Assembly: GCA_963556145.1 (NCBI GenBank)
Contig: OY744465.1
Location: forward strand, 2,232,001-2,296,000
Direction of reading: 5' to 3'
Length of the DNA: 64,000 nt
Source: Hygrocybe punicea
Lineage: Eukaryota > Basidiomycota > Agaricomycetes > Agaricales > Hygrophoraceae
The notes under the pieces: generated by a model
Seen by the model: the letters and a program-made list of their open reading frames with translations, nothing else
Databases searched by the model: none
Told to the model about the DNA's origin: nothing
Translations under genes and position numbers: made by a program
Part shown: one piece after another, positions 44,959 through 56,788 of the stretch
Position numbering within the stretch: position 1 is the stretch's first letter
Layout of the letters: every line of letters begins with the position of its first letter

Positions 44959-47387
44959 TCCCTTTTGCCTTTTGTCTTCTTTTGGACATTGTTGTTTATT
45001 CTTGTCCTTGTTTCCTTTTTACCCTTTCTTCTAGAACAATCCAGACCGACCATGGACACATCCCCATGTGACCTTGTTATACCTGAACAGTCTCCTTGCC
45101 GACAGACATCATCACCATTGTCTTTTCCCTTACCTTGACATATTGTTCACTTCATCCCACAACAAACCGATACACAATGGCTGTACTCCCAACACAGCTA
45201 ATTACTGTAATCATCATTGGCAGCATTGCCATCACTTTCCTTATCGGTTTCTACCTTGTTATGATCTATCTTTGGCATCAGCACCAAAACCCTTCTGCCA
45301 TTGATACATCCGACTTCCACCTTGACAATATGTCACCATGTAATTGACAATTGCCATTCCTGGATATATGGTTTCCACTGTCATATTCTGTGCCTACCAT
45401 TATCCTCCCTGATCATCCAATGACATTCCTTACCTGCATGCATACTCTGAACAATCCTCGATCACAAGACATTTCACTGTTCCCTCCAATCCGACCATCG
45501 CCGAAGCACACACCTTCAGACTTTGACCACAGACCATATGACTTCCCAAACAGTGAACCAACCCCTATTGTGTATTGTTCACACATTGTAGATGCAGGTT
45601 CGGGGTGGAATCAGAACAACCTAGGGGTGTCAGCATAGAAGTGACAGTGGATAATCAGTGTTGGGAATAATAGTAAAAGTTGTAAATGAAAGTAAATATA
45701 AAGCCACTGTGTAAAACTGGACAAATAATGATGAACCTGGTGATGAACGGACTGAAAATGGATAAATAATAATGAATCTGATGATGCCAATGACATCGGG
45801 TATGGCGGGTTGGGTCAGGTCAGGAACAATGAACAAATAATGGAACAATGATAAAGACGACAAGGTCAACTAAGAAAATCTAAGGGTCTACAAGGATGAG
45901 CAATTGAAGGGATTAAAACATGATTCTGACTGTAAGGAAATGGGGACTAAGAGTATCTCTTTTTGTATAATCTTCAGGGACCATTTTTATAGTACATGAG
46001 TGGGTAGTCTACTTTCGGTCATGTCTATTTTGGCCGATGGTAAACTACAAAGAAAAGTTGGAAAGGGGATGAGAAGAGGGGTGTTGCAATGCGATGAAGA
46101 CAGGAAAATGGAGGGGAAAGCAAATATCCAAGAAAAAGATCTAAAATGTCCTACATATCTCTGAAAGGACAAGGGGATGCATATATTGGGCAAGTCCGAA
46201 GTTGGGAATCAAGTCCAATGAGATCCGTCTCCTATAATTGGAACTCCAGGGCTTATGAGGTTACTGGATTTGGTCCAAAAGCGGCCGTGACAAAGCGGCA
46301 TATGTCGGGTCATGTCATGTCATGTCACATCATGTCATGTCACATCAGGTTACATCGGGTTGGCCTGCAAGTCATTTGGAGGCATCGGGTTCGTCTGGAT
46401 TCATGATATATCAACGATACAGACTCAGAGGGACGTTGAGTCTCTACAACGTCATCGCTTCAATGCAGTACCCGACTACCTGTTCCCACAGCTTGTCACC
46501 TGTGCCATGACTTGAAACCTGAACCCACATTCATTTATCCTTTTCCATCTGTAACCTTGATACCTCTCACACTTGTTTATAACAATACCCTTTCTTGGAA
46601 GAATACCGACATCAGGTGGACCTCATTTTTCCACACACAGAACAAGACATCACCCCTCGATATGTCATCATCACAAACATCATCACCGGCACAGCTTATG
46701 CTGTTCACATGTCTGACCTCAACTATCCCACCATCCTAGTTGGTTTTCCCCCAGCACATTCCTTTGTTTTCTTTCATACCGACCTTGACACTATATCCAC
46801 ACTACCTCAAGATACTCCCTTCACCAATCCCACACTGGACAATGCTTCTCTTCAACCCAACCATGCAATGCACTTGCCAGACTGCGCACTTGCCCATTAC
46901 AGCAAGTGTAGACCCCAAATTGGCGATTCTGTATATCACATGATCTGATGACAAATCATCCGAGTCATCCGGACCTCCTCTATCCCTCAACGACACCCAG
47001 GCCTCCAGTTGGATCGTGAGAACATCAACATGAGGACACCTCATGTCCGCCTCATGGTGAACACATGGTGTAGTTGGGCTTGCTGTAGCTTCATGGTTGG
47101 ATTTCCATTTACCTCCCCTCAAGACCAGTCACTATATATACTGTTCTTGTAGTTGGTTCAGACTTTTTCTTCTTTTCCTTTCCTTACGTTTAGTCTGGTT
47201 CTTGGGGCAGACCCTCTTGTCTTGGGTAACCCCCACGGCTCACAATGACTTTAGACCATGATCCCCCCCTCTTAGCAGTGTTGTCTTAGTTGTAAGCAAC
47301 AATGGAAACTGCTGTTCTCTCCTCTGGAAACCACCTCCCAGTTAAGTTAATTGTTGCCGGAGCCCACTGCAGAAGCGATCCATAACA
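44959..47387 (+). mobile_element. solo LTR of family L1, copy D, with nested insertion
   Basis: Forward orientation, beginning near ccttttgccttttgtcttc (about 90 bases of its 5' end missing) and ending GCGATCCATAACA at 47387. It contains a nested L2 solo LTR (45587-46448). The 83-codon hydrophobic frame of copy A is also open here (45096-45347). Confidence 0.82.
45587..46448. mobile_element. solo LTR, 862 bp (family L2, copy 2)
   Basis: Starts TGTAGATGCAGG and ends GAGTCTCTACA, like copy 1. Flanks ACAT (45583-45586) and ACGT (46449-46452) fit an ACGT duplication with one CpG transition. Internal phrases such as ctaggggtgtcagcat are shared with copy 1. Confidence 0.82.
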
Positions 47388-48127
47388 GATAGCTTGTTAT
47401 CATTGTCAAAGATTTTGTAAGCAAACAAAAGGAATCTGAAGTGCATATTTTGATTGAATTTCCCAGCTTCAGAAACTATCCACAAAATTATAATCAGTTC
47501 CCAATAAATTTCCAATAAATTTTCCATGCTGAGAATACTCTGGTGCCAGTAGTCATCAGGAAAACTTAATTTGACTTAATCCGACTTAATACGACTTGAT
47601 ACATAAATTAAGACTCTTCAAGTAGTTAAGTGATTAAGTGGAATTAAGAAGGTCCATCTACTTATTTTGTCTTAATCTGCAATTTTTATAAATTAATTTT
47701 TAATTTTTATAAATCACAGGTACCGCTAATGCCGGTTCAGGTGTCATGCTGGTGCTCGTGCTAGTGCTGGTCCCAGTGTGGGTGCTGAGACTATGCTGCA
47801 GTCAGCAGTATTGCCAGCGCCATCGCTGGTGGTGCTGGTCCCAGTGTGGGTGCTGATAGACTATGCTGTGGTCAGTGGTATGGCTGGCGCCGTCGCTGGT
47901 TGCTGCTGGTGCCTGTGCCGATGTAGAGGCTCCAGATCGTGTGGATCCATTTCCCCTTCATATCTGACACTGCTCCCATCCATTCCCATTCCTATATCAT
48001 CAATTCCGCTCAATTCCACTCAATTCCTATCGATTCCACTCCAGATTCCGCTCCAGATTCTGCTTCCAGAATCATTCCTGCTGGTAATGCAATCTCCCTA
48101 ACGACCCGGAATCAGTACGTTTATAGT

Positions 48128-48447
48128 TAGGGAAATGCAGGGGTAATCCCAGGATACATTTGTCTGTATCCGTACTCGTACTCCCCACAGATACGGATGC
48201 AATATCCACGGATTTTACCCACGGATTCGCGATCAAAATGAGCCGGAGATCACCTGAAACGGTCAAGAATTGACTGAGATAGAGTCCAATCAATGTTTAG
48301 TCTCTATCTCAGTCAATTCTTGACCGTTTTGGATGATCTCCGGCTCATTTTGAAGCCCACGGATACGAGAATCTGTATCCGTACTCGTACTCTTAAGAGT
48401 ACGGATACCTGCGGAAAAGGATTTACCCTTATCCCTGCATTTCCCTA
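48128..48447. mobile_element. hAT MITE, 320 bp, perfect 8-bp TSD
   Basis: Termini TAGGGAAATGCAGGG and its complement; perfect 8-bp duplication TTTATAGT (48120-48127 and 48448-48455). The centre (48237-48353) is a strong hairpin built from the phrase gagccggagatcacctgaaa and its complement. It differs from the MITE at 28304 and defines a second hAT MITE family. Confidence 0.92.
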
Positions 48448-50022
48448 TTTATAGTTATATATCATGTATCTTCGTTTCCCATCTCCTCATACATAGCACC
48501 ATTCCTCCTATCCTCCACTCCACTTCCCCCTATCACTTACAGCCTTCGCTTGTAGTACATGGTTACTACAGCACAGGATCCCTCACAGTAGTAGTATAAA
48601 AGTAGCACATTTACACTACAAAACCATATAGAAATACAGGTTATTACAGTGCACTTCAGTTCTATTTCTTAGTCCACTCTTCATATCGTCTACACCACTC
48701 TTAGTCCTTTCCCCACACTCACCCTCTGATTCTGGAACCCCTGGATTTGGGTTGGATTGACTAGATCTCTAAAGAAACTAATTCCTCTGATCACTTTCTA
48801 GCTGATCACCACTTTCCATACATTCCTCTTCTGGGTCTACAACAGAACTCGCCATCACACCAATGCTGGTGCAGGTGTTGGTGCCACACTGGTACTGACC
48901 TGGCAGCTAGTGCCATTGCTTGTGCTAGTGTTGGGGTGAGCGCTGGTACTGCTGATACTGGTGGAGCTGTCACCACTGTCCTTGTCGCTGTCCCTGTTCT
49001 CATCACCGTCATTGTCATTCTCATTGTTGCTTCTGTCATCATCCTCGTTTCCATCGTCCTTGTCCTCATGATCACCACTGGCACTGGCACTGTTGCCGTG
49101 CTGGTACTGGCGTGGGTGCTGGTCAGATACACACTAAAAGTAAATGCAATATCAGAAGAAAAAAGAACATGGTTTTGGAACTTTGCCATGCTGGTACTGG
49201 CGCAGGTGCTAACATTGCCATTCTTGCTGTCCTCAGGCTTGCTGTTGCCATCATTGCCATCCTCGTCTTCACCATTGTTGGCCAATCCATGTCGTTGTCC
49301 ACACTGCCATGTCCATGTCATCATCCTCAGTGTCCTTGTCCTTGTCCTTGTCCTTGTCTTGGTCTTGTCACTATTGCCATCCCCATCATGGCGCATTCTA
49401 CGAGATACCTGAAGAGGGATGCGTCAATGGGAGATTACTTATTAAGATTGTGCTTGGAATTCTTCATGGTTACTGAGACAAAATGAACAAGGACCAAACA
49501 AAGGTAAAGTGTGGACTTAGCGTTTTTTTTGGCACGCTGCACCCTCTCAACATTACGATGGAAACAGTGGGCACAACAGCAAGATGGTGAGGGTTCCAGA
49601 GGCAAGAGAAAAGGTTAGTTGTCCCAATAGTTTCACCCCATCCTAGCCACCAGTACCCACACCACATCACGGCACCAGCACGGCACCAGGACCACCAGCA
49701 ACTATGACACACCCCAATAATATTGGGTTTTCCACTGATGCCATCCCCACGCAGCATACAGCACAGTGATGGCACCAGGACTGGCACTAGCACCCACACT
49801 GGTACCAGCACAGCACCAGCATCCGAGTCAGGACCAGGACCAGTACTGGCACTGGCAGCAATGCCAGCGATGGTGCCAGGATCACCACAGCACCGACGCC
49901 AGCACTATCACTGACTGGCACCATCACCAGCCATCTAGTTCTGCTAATATATAAAAGTTAAAATTTTATGCATAAAATTAAGTAGTTAAAATTCTGTTCT
50001 TAAATTTGTCTTAAATTTGTTA

Positions 50023-50883
50023 CAGCCCTTTGCACAGGAGATTGAACACCTGAATTTTTTCTGTTTGTTTGTTCAACCAAACAATTGCTGTTTTCGGTGG
50101 GGCTGGCGGAGCTTAGAAACCATACCGAAAGCAGCAATTGCAGTAATAAAAGCATAGATCATGCAATACTACATGGATTCAGATGGTCATGGAGGGAAAA
50201 AATACCTAATTTACATGTGCTGTCCCTATATTTAGTTTAAATAAATATTATGCATATGAGAAGATAATAGATGAACTTTGAGCTATTAGCTCTCCCATGG
50301 TGTAAAATGAATAACTCAGCAATTATACTGCAGATTGAGATGGTTGTAGTGAGAGAATTGGTCCATGTTTATACAGCTAGGTGGTCTTATTTTTTTCTTT
50401 CATAGATTTCCCAGTCTGGTACAAATTAAATATCTGATAATTAAAGACTCCATACATTGTTAAGACAATTTTCACTGATTTGTTATATCAAGATAATGCA
50501 TAAATAAAAAAATAAGACCACCTAGCTGTATAAACATGGACCAATTCTCTCACTACAACCATCTCAATCTGCAGTATAATTACTGAGTTATTCATTTTAC
50601 ACCATGGGAGAGCTAATAGCTCAAAGTTCATCTATTATCTTCTCATATGCATAATATTTATTTAAACTAAATATAGGGACATCTAGCACATGTAAATTAG
50701 GTATTTTTTCCCTCCATGACCATCTGAATCCATGTAGTATTGCATGATCTATGCTTTTATTACTGCAATTGCTGCTTTCGGTATGGTTTCTAAGCTCTGC
50801 CAGCCCCACCGAAAACAGCAATTGTTTGGTTGAACAAACAAACAGAAAAAATTCAGGTGTTCAATCTCCTGTGCAAAGGGCTG
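50023..50883. mobile_element. foldback MITE, 861 bp, TA target site
   Basis: Long inverted arms (about 380-410 bp, nearly identical) around an axis near 50453, with ends CAGCCCTTTGCACAGG and CCTGTGCAAAGGGCTG next to TA on both sides. Same architecture and terminal CAGC as the foldback element at 29608-30416 but with unrelated arms. It lies inside the 3.4-kb element. Confidence 0.9.
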
Positions 50884-50974
50884 TAAGACTCTTAATTAAA
50901 ATTTAAGTCATGTTAAGTCACGTTAAGTCGACTAAGTCGGATTAAGTCACATTAAGTGAAATCGTGTTTTCCTG

Positions 50975-51848
50975 ATGGTGTATAATGCAGTGATGGTATA
51001 TAGTGAAATTTATCTGAATACTAAGCTCTAAAATATGGAAACAATTGTGGCAATAGTGAGCAAGACCTATTTGATAGGTATCTGCCAAACTATGTAGCAT
51101 GAGATTTATACAATAGTATATTTTATGAGTATTTGTATGGCTTACAAGGTACTTGTCAAACAGTGTTTGGCCTGTTTGACAACTGTTTGACAAGCCATAA
51201 CAATTTTAATAAATATGTTACTGCCCTAATCATGCAGCAGAGGCCCACAGACTGGGTCCTGATGTCAGGTAACAATTGTGTTGATGGTACTGCATACTGA
51301 GCAATAACCATTTAACAGGCATCTGCCAAGCCATTTAGCATGAAACTTAGGCAATACTCCATTTCATGAGTAATTGTATGGCTGACCAAGTACTTGTTGA
51401 ACACTACCAGTATGTGTATTATTTATTGTGCTGCTTCCAAAATATTTATGACTTGAGCTTAAAAGTGTCATTTTCACCCTCAGCACTGTTGAAAGGTCTA
51501 GGAAATTAAGACTACGGACTTTGAAAAAATTTGATGTGGAGTAGCTGAACTTCGGAATTGGACGGTTTCTAAGCTCCGTGCCCCACCGAAAACAGTAATT
51601 ATTTGGTTGAACAAATAAGCACGAAGCCCGAGCCCAAGCTAGCTCTGGATCTAGCTCAAGGCCTCAAGCTTCAAGGCCTCAAGCTTCATGAAACCAAGTT
51701 CAACGATCCAACGTCGGGCTCACTGAAGTTACTGGCCAAAGTTGGATATGTAATCACCCCTATCGTCAACCACGACGGCCTTTACTAATCAGGATCTCTT
51801 TCTCAGCGGAGGGCCAAGAGACGACCTAGGCGATCAGGGAATACAGGG
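50975..51848. other. repeat remnants upstream of glutathione synthetase genes
   Basis: Two diverged direct repeats (about 51045-51165 and 51262-51393) share phrases such as catctgccaa and gtatggct. A fragment related to the arm of the 50023-50883 foldback MITE (gtttctaagctc...accgaaaacag) lies at 51566-51627. The last 200 bases would hold the promoter of the next gene. Confidence 0.5.
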
Positions 51849-53790
51849 ATGTCTACTTTTTCGCTTTCGGATTGGCCCCCAAAACTCCCTGATCACGAAC
51901 TGGAAGCACTGACTGTGCAAGCAACTACTTATGCACTCTCTCATGGGCTGCTTCATCTTCCTCCGACCACCACGACGACGGTCCCAGTACCCATGAATAA
52001 TTTTGGAATCGCTATGCCCACCCCAGCTCTGCCCCCAATGTCGGCAATCCACGCCCCGCTGTCTTTGTTCCCGTCCCTCTTCCCTCGCAAGTTGTTTGAG
52101 CTCGCGCGAAGGTTACAGCGGATCTACAACGTGCTGTACGCTCGGATCGCCATGGACGATGCGTTTTTGGATGAGATGATGGGATCTATGCCTGAGGATT
52201 TCTTGGTTCAGCTTTGGAGGATTTGGAAGCACCTGCGGAGTGAGAATATTATCCAGGTGAGTGAGGCCTTTCAGGTGTAATGGGACTGTGAGAGCTGCAT
52301 GGTACTTTGTGATCATCAGCACCGTTGGCCCGGGGACTGGCGTTGACTGGGTTTCCGTGGTCTCCTAATAGTGTCGTTGTTGTGTTTTCCTTCATCCATT
52401 ATTTTCTTCAACGAATTTATTGACGTGAAGAAACCAGCACCGTCATCTGGGTCTCTTCAGATCGGATTATCTATTGCACGCACCGAAAGACCACGCCGAG
52501 AAATCATTGTCGCTGAAACAGGTCGAATTCAACACAATATCATCGTCCTTCGGCCCCTTGTCTGAACGCACGGCTGCGATGCATAGGTGAGCAAACCTTT
52601 GTATCGAGAATGGTGCTTTTGTCTAACATTCATGCGTTTTCGTCAAGATACCTGCATGGATCGACGCAATATTCCAATGTTTTATCGCTGCTCGATTTTC
52701 CTCCCAATAACACGACAGCTGGTCTGGCGGAGGGCTTGGCAGCAGCACACAAGGCGTACAACAGCCCACAGTGATTCATTGTTGCTACTCATTTGTTATA
52801 TTCTGAAATCTAATCTTGGCTCAAGGTCGCAAATCCTCTTCGTCGTTCAAGTAGGCGAGCGCAACATATTTGATCAGCGATGGCTCGAATATGAGCTGCT
52901 GGAGAAGTAGGCGTGGACTTTTTCGTTCTCTGTTTAATGTTCACATTGTGTACCAAAGACACTCGATCCGCGTGATCCGACAGACTATGGAGGAACTCGT
53001 TCATTCCATCGACCTTGACATGATGACTCGCAGGTTATGGCTATACATGACTGAGAACCGTGGGACGAAAGTCGAAATCTCGACAATATACTTCCGCGCT
53101 GGTTACACACCCTTTGACTACGACAATCTCGATTATGAGGTGCGTTCCGTTCTCGAGGGCTCCCTCGCGATCAAATGCCCTTCAATCCCGCTCCAACTGG
53201 CGGGCTCGAAAAAGGTGCAACAGGTGCTGACTCGACCGGGAATGTTGGAGAGGTTTTTGTCTGACGAGACCAAATGGGGCAAGGAAACGTTCGGGCGGGA
53301 GGAATTGGATGAGCTTAGAGCGAGCTGGATGGGAATGTGGGGCCTAGATGAAGACGATGCCGATGCGAGTAGGGCCGTTCCTGGAGAGGGAGAAACAGCC
53401 GGCATTCGAAAAGCTAGGGAATCTTTCGCCTCTCTTGTCCTCAAACCACAACGTGAGGGCGGAGGGAACAATGTCTACAAAGAAGCCATTCCAGCCTTCC
53501 TTGATAACTTGTCCCCAGAAGAACGACCAAGTTGGGTTGCAATGAAGCTGATTGTTACTCCGGAGGATACGGGGAACTACCTTGTGCGTGCCGATGGAAC
53601 TGGCAAGGCGGTGAAGATGGAGGTGGTGAATGAGTTGGGCATATTTGGGTGGGCATTGTTCAGCCCGACTGAAGGCGTGGTTGAGAAGGAAGTTGGGTGG
53701 CTACTTAGGACGAAGGATAAGGACAGCAACGAAGGCGGAATTGCTGCAGGGTTTTCCGTGTTAGATTCAGTAGTTTTGGTGGATGATTAG
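51849..53790 (+). CDS. glutathione synthetase, copy 1
   Basis: Spliced gene from ATG 51849 (MSTFSLSDWPPKLPDHELEA) to TAG 53788-53790. Exons give LFPSLFPRKLFELARRLQRI, HLGLFRSDYLLHAPKDHAEK, LSLKQVEFNTISSSFG, FPPNNTTAGLAEGLAAAHKA, QILFVVQVGERNIFDQRWLE, VEISTIYFRAGYTPFDY, SLAIKCPSIPLQLAGSKKVQ, LVLKPQREGGGNNVYKEAI (Gly-rich ATP-grasp loop) and ELGIFGWALFSPTEGV. These are hallmarks of eukaryotic glutathione synthetase, which joins glycine to gamma-glutamylcysteine using ATP in the cytosol. Four introns are visible, with donors GTGAGT 52256, GTGAGC 52587, GTGATT near 52771 and GTAGGC 52908. A second, closely related gene follows 750 bases downstream. No disabling mutation was seen. Confidence 0.92.
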
Positions 53791-53911
53791 ACTCAAATAG
53801 ATCCTCGATAGAGCAACTTTTCATACCTACGGCAGTGCTTGGCGAATATTGGTTATACCAGGGCACTTGGGTAACTTGGGAATGACTCGGAGATAGCGTG
53901 TTTACCGTCAA

Positions 53912-54507
53912 CTACTGGTATTTCCCGCCCACAGTCAGCGCCGAGCAGCATACAGGCTTGCTCGCTCCTTGAATCACGGCCAGTTTCTCTGGGCTGGCAT
54001 GTCTGTCAATGTCGGTACCCCAATGCTCGCAATCTTGGCTGTGAGAAGGCTGTACACATTTGTTACAGTAAACGACGTGCCATTTTGGACTGCAATGCCG
54101 TAAACGCTTTGCTTTAGACGGCGGCGGAGGATTCGGACTCCTGAATTCCCCGCCTATGGGCATCATCCAGCATTCCTTGCACGGCTCATGATGCAGGTCT
54201 GTGTCCGAGTCAGCGGTCAACTCGAAACTTGCTGTGCTTGGTCTGACCATGTTCAGTATTGGCGCCGGTTTTTGGTCAAGTACAGGGACTTCAATCCGTT
54301 CCAATCACACAATTGGCTTATCATGCCTGAGCGAGATGGCCAGTACACCTTTACACGGTACGCCACGTCCGTGACGACCGTGGTACAAAATTTGCACCTC
54401 AAATGGCCTTGCGATTGCGACCTGTTATTCACCCAATCCGCCCAGGGTGTGCTGTTCTCTTTGTATAGTGGGTAGAATCCCAACAACACATTTCCATTCA
54501 CCTCCAT
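53912..54507 (-). CDS. hypothetical small Cys-containing protein (uncertain)
   Basis: Two overlapping minus-strand frames lie between the glutathione synthetase genes. The first (from ATG at 54507) includes HLRCKFCTTVVTDVAYRVKV, the second (54304-53912) includes HEPCKECWMMPIGGEFRSP and VVYCNKCVQPSHSQDCEHWG. The CxxC pairs and a Cys/His tail could bind zinc if a splice joins the two. No family was recognised, and the region could equally be the 3' UTR and promoter of the neighbouring genes. Confidence 0.3.
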
Positions 54508-54537
54508 TTTATCCCAATTGGAATTCCTGATTTCAAG

Positions 54538-56454
54538 ATGCCGTCACCCTTGCTTTCGTCACAGTGGCCTCCCAATCTGCCCGAGGATAATCTGGAAGCG
54601 TTGGCCGAGCGAGCAATCATATACGCTCTCTCTCACGGATTGTTACATCTTCCCCCACCCACGACAGCGTCCTCAAAGATGCCAACCTCAGCATTGCACG
54701 TCCCTTTTTCTCTCTTCCCATCGCTTTTTCCTCGCAGATTGTTTCAGCGTGCTCAGAGGCTGCAACGAATATATAACATCTTGTATGCCCGCATCGCGAT
54801 GGATGATGATTTTCTGGACAACTTAATGGGAGAAACCGAGGGAGTTGGCAAGGTCGATCAGTTCGTGGGCCGTCTTTGGAGAATCTGGAAGGACTTGCGA
54901 GATGATGGTATTGTTCAGGTACGACGTGTTTGATATTTTTTACCGGCTAGCCTTGCGGGTGATATACCTCATTCTTCGTGCCGGGCCTCAGAGCCAGGGG
55001 CTCAGGGTTAAATATCCGTGGTCCTGAGACGCTCTTATGATTTATTCCATCTTGATTTCTTCGTTCTTCGAATGTGTTAACAATGGGAACGCAGCGCCTT
55101 CACCTGGGCTTGTTTCGATCGGATTATCTCCTGCATGCACCGAAAGGCTTGCCAGAGGCGTCCTTGTCGTTGAAGCAGGTTGAATTCAATACCATCGCAG
55201 CGTCCGGCGGCCCGCTATCAGCTCTCACTTCTGCAATGCACAGGTAGGCCTCCCAGTGATCTGTCAAAGCTGTTACCTTGACCATAGTATTCCAAGATAT
55301 TTGCACACTTCGACCCATGGCCTCAACGCCCCGGAGAATTTCCCTCCCAATGACACGACTGCTGGTCTGGCGGAGGGACTGGCGGCAGCACACCAGGCAT
55401 ATAATGTTGAAGGGTAATGTGACCTCTCGTTGTTGGTTGGCCCATATTTTAATGTTCTGAAGGTCCCAAGTCCTATTCGTTGTGCAGCCTGGTGAAAGAA
55501 ATATATTTGAACAACGGTGGATCGAATACGAACTCTATGAGAAGTATATATCAAGCTCTCCTGTTCGCAGCCATAATTGTCAACGCACTTCATAGACACT
55601 CTATTCATGTGGTTCGACAAACCATGCGTGAGCTTGCTAACAGCGCCAAACTTGATCCCCGATCTCGAAAACTCTATCTTTTCATGGACAAGGAACTCCA
55701 CACGATCCACTCGGTCGAAATATCAACGGTATACTTCCGCGCTGGCTACAGCCCCTCCGAGTACATTGATCCAAAAGGCTATGAAGTACGCTACCTGCTT
55801 GAGCGGTCCCTTGCGATCAAATGCCCCTCCATCCCGCTCCAACTTGCAGGCACAAAGAAAGTGCAACAGGTGCTGACTCAACCCGGGGTGTTGGAAAGGT
55901 TTTTGTGCGATGAGGGCAAATGGGGCAAGGAGAATGCCTTCGGACAAAGCGAGCTGGATGAGCTCAGGGAAAGCTGGATGGTAATGTGGGGGCTGGACGA
56001 CGGCGATGCTCATGTGAACGGGAACACCATGCCTGGCGCATTTCTGGTTGTGGAGGAGAATGTTGGTATGAGCCAGGCCCGGCAACGCGCCTCCTCACTC
56101 GTTCTTAAACCGCAGCGCGAGGGCGGAGGGAATAATATCTTTAAGGAGGCTATTCCAGCCTTTCTGGACAACCTCCCGCGGACAGAACGACCGGCCTGGA
56201 TTGCTATGGAGCTTATCGTCCCACCGGGTGGACAGGAAAACTATTTCGTACTTGCTAACGGGTCTGGCAAGTGTGTAAAGACAGAAGTGGCCAGCGAGTT
56301 GGGGATATTCGGGTGGGCTTTGTTTGGTCCAACGGAAGGGGTGAATGAAAAGGAAGTTGGATGGTTGGTGAGGACGAAATTCAGGGCGAGCAATGAAGGC
56401 GGAGTTGCTGTTGGTTGTTCGGTGTTGGATTCCTTGCTATTAGTCGATGATTGA
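54538..56454 (+). CDS. glutathione synthetase, copy 2
   Basis: Spliced gene from ATG 54538 (MPSPLLSSQWPPNLPEDNLE) to TGA 56452-56454, parallel to copy 1 exon by exon. It shows LFPSLFPRRLFQRAQRLQRI, QRLHLGLFRSDYLLHAPKGL, LSLKQVEFNTIAASGG, FPPNDTTAGLAEGLAAAHQA, QVLFVVQPGERNIFEQRW, VEISTVYFRAGYSPSEY, SLAIKCPSIPLQLAGTKKVQ, LVLKPQREGGGNNIFKEAI and ELGIFGWALFGPTEGV. Same reaction as copy 1. The two differ most near the insertion after MWGLDDGDAHVNG and at the N-terminus. Intron positions agree, which points to tandem duplication of genomic DNA. Both appear intact, so dosage or divergent regulation is possible. Confidence 0.92.
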
Positions 56455-56788
56455 ATTGGGTGTTCCTTCCCCCTCTTCACTTCGACGTTGCTATTTGGTA
56501 TTCCCTTCCCTTTCTTGGGTTTCCACCGTTGTTTGAATTTGGCCATCTTGCTATAACGAGTACTTCACCAAGTAACTTACAGGAAATGAGGCCATAGTGA
56601 ACATGAAATGCTGATCTTTTTTGGCATTCTTTTTCCTCGATGAGTACACGTATACAGTTACGGTCAAATTACATGTGATCAAATTTCTTTCACATAAGCT
56701 GGTAGATGTTAGAACGTTCGGACAGACGCGTAAAAGTTCAATGATATCGTTTCGCGAATTATTAAAAAAATTCAGTGACCCTGAACAT

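Larger units (their letters stand above)
47557..50974. mobile_element. 3.4-kb element with inverted CAGGAAAAC ends
   Basis: The left end CAGGAAAACTTAATTTGACT and right end share inverted TTAAGTC/GACTTAA-rich termini for over 60 bases. Subterminal blocks are also inverted: ggtgctggtcccagtgtgggtg near 47770-47860 corresponds to caccagcacccacactggtacc-type text near 49790-49815. The interior has GTCATCATCCTC-type low-complexity repeats (48940-49400) and two nested MITEs (48128-48447 and 50023-50883). No transposase was recognised, and no clear target duplication was found next to the ends. Confidence 0.6.
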
